This document shows positions 1-11,657 of a stretch of DNA of 64,000 nucleotides, one piece after another. This stretch comes from Eumeta japonica. Taxonomy: Eukaryota > Arthropoda > Insecta > Lepidoptera > Psychidae. The first letter of the stretch is position 1, and every line of letters starts with the position of its first letter. The notes beneath the pieces were generated by a model. The model had not been told where the DNA came from, made no database searches, and worked only from the letters and a program-made list of their open reading frames with translations. Location of the stretch: assembly GCA_005406025.1 (NCBI GenBank), contig BGZK01000719.1, forward strand, positions 124,001 through 188,000, in the 5' to 3' direction. The position numbers and the translations under genes were made by a program.

Positions 1-3000
1 TTGTCGATATGACACTTTTCATTTATACACCACAGACGCCTACGTATTTAACAACGCGATTAACGTGAGCGCCAGGAGTCTGCTCTATCATATGATAAGT
101 TTAAAGTCGAGGAATATATTTTCTAGTTTATATAAAATTGCATTTTGAATCAACTATGTTTTTTCTTATTGTAATTTCAAGATCACGTTGTTTACTTGCT
201 CTAACTCTTTTTCTCTTAAGATTAGCAAATATTCTAAAAATACCGGTGTCTTACATGAAATATCATCGTACTTTTGCATTTACGAAATATAATTAAATCA
301 ATGAAATATTTTCTTGAACATAGTAAATGATTTGATAAAATGGATTTACTTGATTTAAATATTTCTTTTTTACTGTGTACGAAAGTGAGGTCGCCTACAA
401 TTACCCGTTGTCTGCCATGCCAATCACATGCAAGTTCAAGGTAGAATTTCAAACCTATTAAGTATATCTTTTGGAGGCCAACTTCGAATGAAATACATGT
501 CGTAAAAGAATGAAAGAGAAGCGATGTTTACCTATATACAAATATGAATTTGGTTGAAAAAAAGATAAACAATCAGCAGTCAAACTAAAGGGTTGTCGGC
601 GACCTTGACTGAAATATAAAATATATATTATTCATATTTTGATTAAGGAAAATTATTCATGTTTGGGCCCCAAGAGTTTTAAATGAAAAAGTAATTTTAG
701 CACTAAGTTTAAGTTTCCTAAACAAATTTAATGTGTTATTATATCATGTAACTAAATTATTCCCAAAAATTAAACAAAATAAAAAAGAAAAAGATTAAAA
801 AAAGTACAGAACATAATTTCTTTTTTTCCATTATTCTAATTATTCTAAGGTCGCAGAACAAGAGTTGAATGGGCCCATGGCTTATTTTGAAAGCATTCAA
901 GTATGTGCGCAGATAGGTGGTAAACAAACTAACTTATTTTAGACGCATTTTTCAAGTCCAGGAAGATATTCAATTTATTATTTTCTTAATAAATGTGGCC
1001 GACGACTAAAGGCGATCGGTAAGCCCCCCAGTTTATCCTATTAAAATTATATAATTTAACAAATTTTTATATTTTAGCTAAAAAATTTGAAAAACAATTT
1101 GGAATTAATAACAATACAATAAGGACTTGTATCAAAATTATTGAATAATATTAGTAATCCGCACACTACTGTTGATCAAGAGACCCTATATTTTTTAGAA
1201 TATGAAACAGTTATTAAAATACAATAGATGTTGCGCGATTTACTTAATAGCGCCATCTAACAACCTATTTTATAAATAGATATATTTTTGTGTGCACGCC
1301 ACCTATTACCTATCTGTTAAACTAATTGCGTAGAATATTTGAAAGAACTCATAATAGACGTAGTCTGTTAATTTAATAGCAGATGACGCTATTGATATAT
1401 CGTTACATGATTTGCATAAACTATACAAATTTTATATTATTTATATGCATTTTGCTATTGGTTGTAAATCTATTAAATTTATTTAATAATTCCTTCTAGC
1501 TTTTGCCGACAAATTTATCGACGTAGGCGAAGAACAAATGTCTACATCGGTTATTTTCATTTTACTATCGATTCCAATTTTCCAATCATTCCAATACTAA
1601 TCTTCGTCTAGCTTTCATCAAGCTTTCAATAGATTTCAATCTCCATTTGTTTGTTCTATACCACATTTTAACCCTTTTGCTATACAAAACTACAAAAATA
1701 ACACATTCCTCTATTCCTTATATGCAAGACATTAGCGCCTTCTAACATACGCAACTTTTCAGGATTAATTCATTACTTGTTTTATTTTTATACGTATTCA
1801 TGAATTAATAAAAGACATTGATTACAGTGTTGTTTATTTTTATTATTAATGAACCTGTTTTTATAACACAAATTGAAATAAACAGCAAGAGTATCTTCTT
1901 GTTTCGTTTCTCTTTTCAAAATGAAAATAATTATGTGTCCTTTTTATCTTTACTATGTCAACGACAGTTTAATTATTATCACTTTGATTCTCAATAGTTT
2001 TTATTTCTCAGAATAATTATTATCATCTTACATGTCTGGTGATTAAAATAACGTTGACAATGTTAGCCGTGGACTTGTTTTTGCTATCGTAGTAACAAAT
2101 ATTGATGATCTGTATATCATGGATAATTCAACTTTTATTCAGCAGTTTATTTTCAATTTCCAGTAATAAATAATGAGCCTCGTTCCGATAATATTGATAA
2201 TTATTATAAAGTGTCACACAAAATTTATCCAAAACGTACTTACTGCCTTTCCCGATAATCTTCACATTTCTGCGGTCAAATATATTTTGCCCACCATACA
2301 CACTTCGCACGTAGCGAATAGCCCACTAGTTAAAATGTGCATTTTAAAACGCATAAAGGCATTGATAAAACGAATGCTAGCAATGTCATTTTCACTCGAT
2401 CAAAATGATAGAATCGATGTTTTCACATTACGATCACAAATTGCCCACATTCAATATTCAATAAACAATTAACTTCTGACATCCTCTGTCCTAAATAAAT
2501 GAAAATAAATCAATTTCAAAGTTAATCTATCTTTACTTGTTGTTAACATGTTTTTTTATATGTTTTTTTCTTTTCTTTCCACTTTGTTTATACTTTTTGG
2601 ATTCTAGGGTAGGACAAATATTTGTGTGTCGGACTGGTCTTGAAGGGCCCGGGTGGTATTATTCATTTTAGTGGCTCCTAGAAAACTTTGATAAGGGTAG
2701 ATAAGATACACAATTGCAGTGGTTCAAAACATACGTCGAAAGTCACAAAGCAGATCAATATCGATTAATTCGTTCAAAAGTTGCCGCTATCCAAAAATTT
2801 CTAAAATAATGCTTTTTGAAACTAACTATCCAATTTTTTGACATGTCGATTTTGATGCATCCGTCATTTTATACAGCGAAAAAACTACCTCAAAATCAGT
2901 TATTTCGTTTAAAAGATATGACCTTTAAGAAATTTTTAAAAAAAGTCTTTTTGAAATATCTTTCAATTTTTTTGATAGAACAATGCACTTGAAAAGACAT

Positions 3001-3284
3001 CATTTTTATACTAAAAACTAAATAAGTAAATCAGTGATTAAGGCTCATGCCGATGCCATTAAAACTGGCTAGAAATCTGATTAGTTATCAATTAAATAGT
3101 GAATTGTCTCAAAATTATTTTGGGATTTGCATACGGTGTAGCCACAAGATCTGTATAACTGCGCACTACTGATCGACAACTATGATTGGGTTTAAGTGGT
3201 ATAAGGCAGTTGCGAACTAGCGTGAGGATGCGTCAGTGACGACGATCGAGATCAGCTCGTTGATATCAACCAAGAAGTAGAGGA
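1..3284. other. AT-rich noncoding stretch
   Basis: No gene can be supported here. Short open frames exist on both strands around 2128-2472, including a 99-codon one on the plus strand, but they are of low-complexity AT-rich composition, overlap each other and resemble no family I know. Around 1245-1400 the motif 'aatagcgccatct' reappears inverted as 'agatgacgctatt', which could be the eroded ends of a small transposon. A fragment near 2610-2660 resembles the flank of a lepidopteran SINE-type repeat, but too little is left to classify it. Confidence 0.5.
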
Positions 3285-3845
3285 TCCGAATTAGAAACGA
3301 CGTTCTCTTATCTATTTAATGGATGAAACATATTTTATATAAGTTTTAGAATGTTAAAAACTATATCGCGAGTGGGTTGACTAAAAAATTCCTGACCCGA
3401 CTACAATTAATTAAAAATTCGAAAAAGACTTTTTTTTAAACATTGCACTCACTTATAAATGGAAATAAATAAGAAATTTTATACCAATCGTAAGTATGAA
3501 GCCTGTAAAATATGTAAAGTTTGGCATGTCTATTTTTTTCTTGATGTAACTATTGGATTGCCGTAACTACATAAACAAATAAGTCGATACTAATATTTTA
3601 ATCACATCTGTTTAATAAACCAGCGAAAAGCAGTTATTTGTGATTGTGTGACACAAATTTGTCCTTTAAACTAATAGGTGCAATGTTTTAAAAAAAGGGC
3701 ATTTTTCTATTTTTAATAATTTATCACAGACTGGCCAGGAATTTTTTAGCCGACCCAATCGCGATATATTTTTGAACATACTAAATTTGGTATATAATAC
3801 TTTTCATCTATTAAACAGATGGGTGAACGTAGCTTCTAATTTAGA
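3285..3845. repeat. Long imperfect inverted repeat (foldback or MITE-like)
   Basis: The left arm, about 3285-3480, is repeated in inverted orientation at about 3640-3845, leaving a spacer of roughly 160 bases. The best-conserved core is 'ctaaaaaattcctgacc' at about 3381-3397 against 'ggccaggaattttttag' at about 3733-3749, flanked by 'tatatcgcg' and 'cgcgatata'-type sequence. Similarity continues both outwards ('tttaatggatgaaa' against 'tttcatctattaaa') and inwards ('aaacattgcac' against 'gtgcaatgttt'). The arms differ by scattered substitutions and small indels, so this is an old structure. The core looks like a mariner-type terminal repeat, but it lies inside the arms rather than at their ends, so the arrangement may be two copies of one repeat inserted head to head. 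No coding capacity is visible in the spacer. Confidence 0.7.
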
Positions 3846-5660
3846 GCTTAGACTAACAATATATCCTACAGTCAACATACGGGGCAAAGAAAATTCGTAA
3901 ATAAATGTAATTGGTGTGTGAATTAAATTAATTATCTATCTTACATCATTAGCTACCTAAATTCAATTTCTTTTTAGTTTTAGGTTGTCATTTTAAACTC
4001 CTTAAAATCAATATGATACTGAATTCACTATTTTACTCAGAGAAACTTCGTTTAACACTTAAATACCTTTTATCATATATTAAAAAAAAATAAGTTGTAG
4101 GTGATCGGTTTTAACATTTTATTTTGTATACATTATCGTATTGGGAAATCTATCTCTTCTTATTCTGATCATTCATGAAGGTCAATCAAAGAAGATAAGC
4201 AATTTAAAAAAAAAAAATGTGACAAATGAATAAACAAAAATTTAGGAAAAAATTAATACTTTCCACTCTAAGCTCATGAGAATCATCATGGTGGTGTTGG
4301 TGATAAGTTTTCAGATTTCAGAACGGAAAATTCAAAGGCACCAGGAAAGGATAACTTTTTCTTCCCTTTTTTTTATCTCGTTTTTAGTAAGGACATTACT
4401 TTTTGATTTTTATTTCTAAACATCGTCGTCGACATTAAATACGTATGTAATATTAAAAATAGTATGAAAATTTTTCACGATTAAGTTTTATAGTTACAGT
4501 GAATAGACAAATTAAATTCTCTTCTACGTTTACATACAAACGTTTATTTACAAATAATCGTAGATAAACATTTTAAAATCTACTGAAAACCCAGCCAAAG
4601 ACAAATAGGGCGGATCCAGCCTTCGAGTCAGGAGGGGTCACACGGTCGAGGTCCATTCAGGATAGTCTCGAATTCATTGGCATTAATAAGACAAAGATCC
4701 AGAGCAATGGGTTCCTGACCTGGATCATCCCCAGGTGAGTCATCCCTACTCCCCGGGATTCGGGGGTTGGGATTATTGAACCTCGACCCTACTGTCGCTA
4801 TTATTTCCGTCTGCAACGCGGGAATTAGATATCAAACCCGCTGATAGCTTACAGCAATACCGAGTGTTTTCCTAACTTCTAAATAAATAACGATGAAGAA
4901 ATACATATTATAATGATGTGACACGCGTGTGAGAGAAATTTGACACGAATCTTTAAAGACAAGTTATGAAGTCGACGCGTATAGGATCAGCGTGGGTCTT
5001 GTGGCCTATTTTATTGTCTAGTAAATGGGTTTCGTCTCAAAGTAAAATTGATCCAAAGTGGAAAATTACACAGGTTTACACGACTCAGTTCTTCTCACTA
5101 TTTCTCTTAAACACATCCATATTTTTTATTGTAAATTCCTGCAAATTTACTGCAAAATAAAGATGTAGATAAAAGCTTTAAACACATGTTTAATTTGCAG
5201 CTTTTTTATACTAAAAGTCGACTTTTATTATAAGTCCACAATAGGTCACAAATTGATTGCGTTGTGTTGTTTTCTTACATGCGTTGTCGCTTCTTCTATC
5301 AATTTGAATATTGTATTGAAGATTGTAAAGTTATGTAAGTACACAAAACACTCAAAAAATATCAAATCTTAAAGAACGAGTTATGATGATGTATCTGCTT
5401 AATTATTTTTTTTGTGTTTATGTGTATCCTTGGTAGGTAGATGCTTATTGAAAAGTTTGACTATTGTTAAGACGAAGTAAGAAAATACACAAAAAAAAAA
5501 GATAGTAATGTATCATTTTTGTTAAGCAGAAAAGATAGAAAATGAATGATAAATATTCTTTATTTTTCATCTCTAAAGTAATTCTAGTAATATATGATAC
5601 CACGTTACGTATATATTTAATTTTAATATTGTATATTCTAAGATGTGCCATTCTTTCTTG
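3846..5660. other. Noncoding, with an unassigned coding-like patch at 4628-4816
   Basis: Most of this stretch is AT-rich and without recognisable features. The segment 4600-4830 stands out by higher GC and carries a 62-codon minus-strand frame (4628-4816) rich in Pro, Asp and Gly, containing NNPNPRIPGSRDDSPGDDPG. It has no recognisable domain and no splice context I can defend. It could be a retroelement fragment or an exon-sized relic. Confidence 0.3.
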
Positions 5661-5995
5661 GCATTAAAGAAACGCTGCAATCTACAGCTAACTTTTAAAA
5701 TAACACAGGATAATGATATAGATACCGATGCAAAATTGCTAGCTCGAATGTCATTACAGAGGCTCACGCGTAGCGTCACGTTATCGAGCAACTTAACCCG
5801 CGGCTGAATGTGCCCATTACACATGCAAAGTGTTGCTCGATGAAAAATCGCCTCATCCTTTAAAAGATTTGTCACAGACGATCGGGACGCGCTGTTATTC
5901 GGCCTTATCGGATTTGTGGCTACGCCGTCGGTGGAATTCTGATTCGGGTAATATTTTTTTAACACTGATAAAATGTCCCCGTCCCCGTTCGACAT
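5573..5995 (-). CDS. Hypothetical 140-codon ORF inside a GC-rich island (doubtful)
   Basis: The minus-strand frame starts with ATG at 5995 and its first 65 codons or so (to about 5800) have non-repetitive, coding-like composition: MSNGDGDILSVLKKYYPNQN, then a Ser/Asn/Pro-rich stretch. Towards the C-terminus it runs into AT-rich, hydrophobic low-information sequence, as expected when an exon or a conserved element ends and the frame merely stays open. No domain is recognised. It coincides with one of the GC-rich islands of the window, which are more likely conserved noncoding elements. It could be a first coding exon of a minus-strand gene, but I cannot point to a convincing splice donor. Treat as hypothetical. 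Confidence 0.15.
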   Translation of the reverse strand: MSNGDGDILSVLKKYYPNQNSTDGVATNPIRPNNSASRSSVTNLLKDEAIFHRATLCMCNGHIQPRVKLLDNVTLRVSLCNDIRASNFASVSISLSCVILKVSCRLQRFFNAKKEWHILEYTILKLNIYVTWYHILLELL

Positions 5996-6095
5996 AGATC
6001 GACGTGTAAAAAGCTCTGATTATGAACTTTGCAAGGACTATGCGAACGCCTATCTTAAGTTCGGACTAACGTCAGGGATATGTACAATAGGATCG
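5660..6095. promoter_or_regulatory. GC-rich island, candidate conserved noncoding element
   Basis: Base composition rises sharply against AT-rich flanks, with CpG-rich words such as 'cacgcgtagcgtcacg' and 'taacccgcggctg'. A 'gagcaac' / 'gttgctcga' pair lies on opposite strands (about 5787 and 5832). Islands of this kind recur through the window. Function is inferred from composition only. Confidence 0.3.
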
Positions 6096-6206
6096 AAGCT
6101 AACGATAGTCGTATATTGAAAGTGGGCATTAGATTTTTTTTACCTGTAAATTATACCGCAAGAAGTATGGTTGTATGATCAACTTTGATATACGTAAATA
6201 ATTAAA

Positions 6207-6291
6207 TTCTAATCAAGTATTAGAACTCTAATGAAACAAGTTCTAACACGTGATTAGAATGTATGTCTGATTTACGTGTGTTCTAATCAAG
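6207..6291. repeat. Inverted and direct copies of a 20-bp motif
   Basis: The motif 'ttctaatcaagtattagaac' (6207-6226) occurs again inverted at 6240-6259 with three mismatches, and a partial third copy 'gttctaatcaag' lies at 6280-6291. Each copy is itself partly palindromic (ttctaat/attagaa). It could be a clustered binding site or the remains of a small inverted repeat. Confidence 0.55.
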
Positions 6292-6525
6292 TAACCACAA
6301 CAACTCTCCGTCACTATACCGCTTGTTATAGATGTGAATTGTGTAGATTCGCGGTAAAAGTACATAGTTTTTTGACTAATCTAAGAAATTCATCTTTTCT
6401 AATATTTCAATTGTTTAAAGAGGTACGATTTTTTTGTTTGCTTATATCTGGTGCTATTGAACAATTTTTTTTCTCTAATAGAAAGCTACACTAGCCCAAA
6501 GCTAAGCTGTCGCTGTTTTATTACA

Positions 6526-7560
6526 TTAGGTCGGGAAAAAGGTTTTTCGTATTATATAACTAAAAAGTAGCAATGAAATCTGTTTGGATGCGCTGCTTGT
6601 ATCTGGCTAGTTTCGATACCATTAAATAAAGGACATTAAAAAAAATAAAGGTAAAAACGGTGTCCCGTCCTTTTTCTATTGTTTTTTTATCCACCAATAT
6701 TTGTGAATGTAATGTAGGTATTCGACATATTTTGAAGTTTTATTACAAAAAAAAAGAGAAAATGCGACGCAAGTAGCGAAAAAAGTTTATGTCATTTACA
6801 GATCTAATGCAGTGTCGGTAAGAATTACACAAAATTGGTTGAAACGTTTTTAGTCTGGTAATTTTGATGTCAAACATTAACCTCCCTTCTGTCGATCTGT
6901 TACGGATGAAGTCGATGCCATTTTGGGAAAATAAAAACAAGATCGGCATATTAGTTTTTAAGATATAGCTGAAGAGTAGAGGATTAACTACAAAACAGTT
7001 TTGTACCATTTAAAAAAAGTTCGATACTGGGATTCCACAAGAGCTCACTAAAAGAAATCTGATGAATCGTGTATTCATTTGCGATTCTCTTTTGAAACGT
7101 ATTGAAATGGAACCGTTTTTGAAAAGATTGGTCACTGGTGATGAAAAATATATTCCCTACGACAACAATGTGCGAAAAATATCATGGTTAAAAGGCGAGC
7201 AAGCTTCAGAGATTAGAGCGAAATACGGATTAACTCGCTCTAAGTTAGTATTATGTGTATGGTGGGATTGTAAGGGCATTATTCATTATGAGCATTTACC
7301 GCCGGGTAAAACCATCAATACCGCCAACAATTGACGAGACTCATGCAAAAAGTAAAGAAAAAAACCACCAAAATTTATTAACAAAAAGGGTGTAGTTTTT
7401 CGCCATGATAACGCCATGCAACACACAGCCCCAAGTATTGAGAAAGTTTGGTTGGAAAGTGTAAATGAATATATTTTATCTTCGCGGGCTGCTATTTATA
7501 TACCCGGAACTGGCCACATACAGAACAATATCTAAAAATTAATTGCAACGTTTAAAAATG
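6526..7560 (+). mobile_element. Mariner element A, decayed (cecropia-like family)
   Basis: The 5' end begins at about 6526 with 'ttaggtcgggaaaaaggttt', a mariner-type terminal repeat. The untranslated leader that follows matches the leader of mariner C (47.28-48.49 kb) in the phrases 'tatctggctagtt', 'ccattaaat' and 'aaaaacggtgtcc', so the two are the same family. Transposase-like sequence runs from about 6760 to 7545 with several stops and frameshifts. The 3' end is missing: the sequence stops being recognisable near 7560, where mariner B follows. The element is dead and its end was probably lost when the neighbouring copy inserted or was deleted into it. Confidence 0.85.
6760..7545 (+). pseudogene. 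Mariner transposase pseudogene (element A)
   Basis: Mariner transposases cut and paste their element at TA dinucleotides using a DD34D catalytic triad. The N-terminal helix-turn-helix region is readable across frames (for example 'TDEVDAILGK' near 6890-6930). The longest surviving frame, 7062-7334, gives 'MNRVFICDSLLKRIEMEPFL' and then 'TGDEKYIPYDNN', which carries the first catalytic Asp, followed by the 'LCVWWDCKGIIHYEHLPPGK' block typical of the family. Downstream 'DNAMQHTAPS' near 7410 corresponds to the HDNARPHT block holding the second Asp. Stops and frameshifts interrupt the frame at least upstream of 7062 and after 7334. The C-terminal block with the third Asp is badly degraded. It cannot encode an active enzyme. 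Confidence 0.85.
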
Positions 7561-7653
7561 GGCCTCCTTGACTGTAGAATACAATTTGTTTTATGTAACA
7601 GTCAATTGTTTTACTATTATGGGGTCATTTTGAAAATTGCATGTGTTTAACAC

Positions 7654-8692
7654 CATGGATTTAAGTCGTGAAAATTTTTGTGCGATGATTTATTACTATT
7701 TTCAGCATCGGCTAACTCAAAAACAGGGCATCGATCAACTCACTTCGACTTTTGGGGATGAAGCACCATCAGAAACAACTGTGTATCACTAGTTTGGTGA
7801 GTTTAATCGTGGGTAGTCTATGCTCACGGACGAATTTAATGAAGGTCGCTCTAAATCGGTTGTTGTACCAAAAAATATAGATTCTGTGCGGGAACTAATA
7901 ATATAAGATCGTCATGTTACATATCGAGAGATAAAAGCGTCTATGGACATAAGTATGACGAGTATACATAAGATTTAGCACGAAAAATTGACTTAAAAAA
8001 AAATTTGTTCGCGTTGTATTACGCACTACTTGAGCATTGATCAAAAACAGGCTCGTATAAATTGGTGCAAAAAATGATAAAAAAATACAACGATGGTGCG
8101 TCAAAAGCTGTTTATAATATCTTCAGCTGTGATGAATTATGGAAACATTTGACCCCGAAACTAAACAGCAATTACAGCGTGGGTGTTCCGAGATGAGCCA
8201 AATCCAATAAAAGTGATTCGTGCCAAAAGTACTTTGAAACAAATGGTTGTCTGTTTTTATGGTATAAATACATATGTGGTTACAGTGCCCCTAGAAAATC
8301 GTAAAACGGTTAATTCGAACCATTTTTTTGCCAGAAGTCTTAGAAGAAATAAGAAAGAACAACCGATAACGCAGTATCATTCTTCATCACGACAATGCTA
8401 GCGCTGTCACATGACGGCCGAAACAACTCGGTTTTTGAAAAGTCAAAAGATCCAATTGACGGGTCATCAGCCGTACAGCCCCAACTTAGCACCCAAAGAA
8501 GTCTATTGATTCCCAAGCCTGAAGAATAAATTACGTGGTCAACGTTTTTCGAGCCATGAAGAGGCCTTTGGTGCGTTTAAAATGCACGTTTTGGAGATAC
8601 CTCAATCAAAATGGAAAATGTGCTATAAAAATTAGCTTCAGCGTATGCAAAAGTGCATAGATCATTATGGCAAATATTTTGAAAAGCAATAA
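7654..8692 (+). pseudogene. Mariner transposase pseudogene (element B)
   Basis: The start is an ATG at 7654 reading 'MDLSRENFCAMIYYYFQHRL', the N-terminal helix-turn-helix domain of a mariner transposase, and the end is '...GKYFEKQ' followed by TAA near 8692. The overall length of about 345 codons fits the family. In-frame stops interrupt it early (after 'TTVYH' near 7791, and again near 7815) and the frame shifts repeatedly. The block normally reading 'GDESWIY' is ruined near 8130. The second catalytic Asp survives in 'ILHHDNA' at about 8379-8399. The third motif reads 'YSPNLAPKEVY' near 8475-8510 where SPDLAPNDF is usual, so the third Asp is replaced. It is clearly inactive. Confidence 0.88.
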
Positions 8693-8721
8693 AACCATAT
8701 TAAATTTAATATGGTTTTATT
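8688..8721. repeat. Perfect 34-bp palindrome at the mariner B 3' UTR
   Basis: The sequence from 8688 to 8721 equals its own reverse complement, centred on 'aaattt'. It begins inside the transposase stop region ('gcaataaaaccatatt') and lies about 70 bp before the 3' terminal repeat. It may be a feature of this mariner family (a hairpin in the transcript end or a subterminal site). 'aataaa' inside it could act as a polyadenylation signal. Confidence 0.85.
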
Positions 8722-8792
8722 AGAAACAATCAACTATCATTATAGATGTTCGTTTCTTTTTGATATTCTGGACACAAATAGCAACCCTCGTA

Positions 8793-11657
8793 TTAGTGGG
8801 GTATTAATATGAAATTTTGTGTACGTTTCGGGGTTATGTGGAGATAAACAAAAACATACAAGTTAATAGCGTCGGATATAATAATATCACTGTGGAAGTA
8901 GATTTAAAATTGAGAATGAACCGAATCGGAATCGTGATTGAAGTGCGATTGTTCCATATTAAGGATCAAACAATTCGTTCTATATCCATGCGGGCGGAAC
9001 CGTGGACGAAAGGTAGTCTTTTCATAAATTGCATTTTCTATATAAAATAAATTGCTATAGAAGTAACATAATTTTCTTCAGCAAAATACATTTGCAAAGT
9101 GTCAATGCGAGGTTCTAGCTGTATAAAGCACGATGAATTTACGTGACGATAAATATTACTAGTTAAAGTGATCGTGAATTTATATATTTTAATGGAATTT
9201 AAAGATATACATAGACGTGAGAGTTGTGAAATAAAAGTGAGAAGTGTATAAAACCCTAAAAACAACAAATTTAACGGCCATTTATGGCATAGTTATAAAC
9301 ATTACAATTGATTATTTTATCGAAACCATGCAAAACTGTATAAAACAATAGCAATTTTAAAAATGTTTTTTACATGTTTTCAACATTGTACCGTTTACCA
9401 AAAATGTAAAGCACTGAAAATAATTCTTAGACCATGTTATAGTTATAATTAAGCATCTAAAAGGTGATTGTTTAGTGTACTTAATTCTTTAATATCTTGT
9501 TTCGCGTTCTAATATTAATGTTAAATTCGAATCTAGTTTTCACTGCTAGATGTCGCTGCCATCTCTAACACAAAATTAAAAAACCATTACGTACTTTAAC
9601 GGCGATTCTACACATTCAATCTATTTTTTTAATAAAAGTTATTGTTACCAACTTACATACTTAATGAAACACAATTAAAAGAAAGAAAAAAAGCCAGTTT
9701 TACTAAAACGTTGACATTGAAGCTGTGACAATGTTAAGTGTTTATTCTTAGAAAGCTACTGGTCAGGTGGCTGTATGATTGCTTCTCCTTTTCATCTTGT
9801 AAAGAATGTTACAAGTATTGCAATATTACAATGTTGTAGTTAGGTTCGTTTTTTAATCCAGGCTTTTTATGTAAAGAAAATTCATGAATAAATTCCCGTA
9901 ATAAAAGAACAGACGCGACGCACTGTCAGAAACAAACCATCTATTAACCCTTATAGATGAAAAAAGCAAAAAGACAATGTTGAATACATTAGTCCAAATA
10001 TTGATTTAACCCTATAGCAGCGGAAGCAGGTGCTCTGGCGCACGCGCTCGCGTCAGAATCAATAAGCGTTGCGTATAACTATGAAATTAAATGATAATCA
10101 GGGACTTTTTCTTATTTATACAAACTTAATAAGTACATTTGGACATCATGGTCAGAGGTCCGCAACCAGTGCGACTATTAATCACCTTAAAATTTAAATA
10201 AAAATTCCTGTTCTATAATAAGTAATAATCTATATTATGTTACTCAGAAACTATTATGTACTTAAATACAATTAAATACTGATAATTAGGTATGAATATT
10301 TATATTTTAAGTAACCATATAAATTTTAACGTCATATAAATCCTTTTTCTTATCAAAGTTATTTTATCACATTCTACATTTTTTATAAAATCAATATCTT
10401 AATAAAGGTCTTTCTTTAATTATTATAATTATTTTATCAAAGTCTTAACATGCAGTCTATTAATTCACTCATAATATGAAACAAATGAGCTCTGTAATTT
10501 CAAAGAATATTTTTCAGCACAACAGAAGTGGTTGATCAGATCTTGCCTGTTCAAGTGAACGATTCCGTGAACTACAGTGGTTGCTTTTCTTCTCCTGAGT
10601 TTTCTCGTTCAAGAGGTTGTATCGATAGAAAAGTTTCAAATATAGTTATTTTCATATCAGATTGAGTGAATTTGAGTTTTAAAAAGAGACCTATGTTTAG
10701 GGATCATGTCTAGCATTCATATATGATAGTAGTAGCGTGCACTAGATTAAGCCATTAGAAGACAAGATCTTTAGGAATTGGACTTGAAGACGCCGTGTAA
10801 TTACCGAAGGTTGCTCAGGCGAATTACGCTTTTCATATGACTTCTCTATTAAACTTGGATATACCAAATTAGATAGGTTATACAAAGTATTCGTCAACAA
10901 TTCGGATTATGTAATTTCTCATTGTTAATGAAGTAGGAACAACACGGTCACTAGATATAACCATTCATTAATAATTGGATCAATTTCTTAAGAAATTCCT
11001 CCAATACCCCCTAAGCACGTTTTCATGGTGATTCAGTGATTTCGCTATTGACTACATCGTTAGCAAATAAAAAGAAAGTTTTATGTTTGTCGTTAATATG
11101 AATACCAAATCATTTATGTTTCAAGTGCTTGTAAAGCTTTTATATGGTCTCAAATAATATGCTTCAAAAATGAGAAATTATTTAAGCAATTGTGGGTCGT
11201 AAAAATTAACAAAACGCGGGCCGTTTTGGAATAAACCCTATAATTATAAACTATTATTAGCGGTAGTCAATGCGTGATTCGCGGTACACTGGACATTTGG
11301 TCACGCATCCTGGACATCGGAAAGGACTCCGAACGGCGGCAAGGTAACCTTTTGTCTCTCGCTGACAGACATATTTCCCAACGGTCTAAACGCGTGATGA
11401 TACATCTATCTGTATTAGGCTGCAAATGTATTGGTTTCATGTGCTATTCTATCTCGGACTATGATAATGACTCTAAAGTCCTTAGCGCTTTTATATAGCG
11501 ATAGTAAATTATCACTGTTTGTAGAAACGATAGCACTACTCAATTTTGGATAGATTTTAGTAGTCTACGTATGGTAAGCTTAATTGCCTATTATGTACTG
11601 CGACAGTACTCTTTAAGCCATATATTGCTTATTATATTTTTTGTAATACTATATTAT
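8793..11657. other. AT-rich noncoding stretch
   Basis: No gene is supported. Small frames at 8817-9050 and 9038-9268 overlap and look like chance. A short GC-rich patch at about 10010-10075 ('gctctggcgcacgcgctcgc') resembles the larger islands of the window. A frame at 11274-11498 has no recognisable similarity. Confidence 0.45.

Larger units (their letters stand above)
7600..8792 (+). mobile_element. Mariner element B, decayed, 3' terminal repeat kept
   Basis: A second mariner of a different family lies directly downstream of element A. Its 3' end is recognisable: 'tggacacaaatagcaaccct' ends in 'cg' at 8790 and is followed by TA at 8791-8792, as expected of TA target duplication. The matching 5' repeat ('cgagggttgct...') is not found upstream, so the 5' end is truncated somewhere between about 7560 and 7650. 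A perfect 34-bp palindrome sits at 8688-8721, just after the transposase stop. Elements A and B together make a small transposon cluster of about 2.3 kb. Confidence 0.8.

Noticed and set aside
2173..2472. 99-codon plus-strand ORF
   Set aside because: Low-information composition, overlapping minus-strand frame, no recognisable family.
6743..7009. 88-codon minus-strand ORF
   Set aside because: Antisense to the mariner A transposase remnant, which reads on the plus strand.
7895..8104. 69-codon minus-strand ORF
   Set aside because: Antisense to the mariner B transposase remnant.
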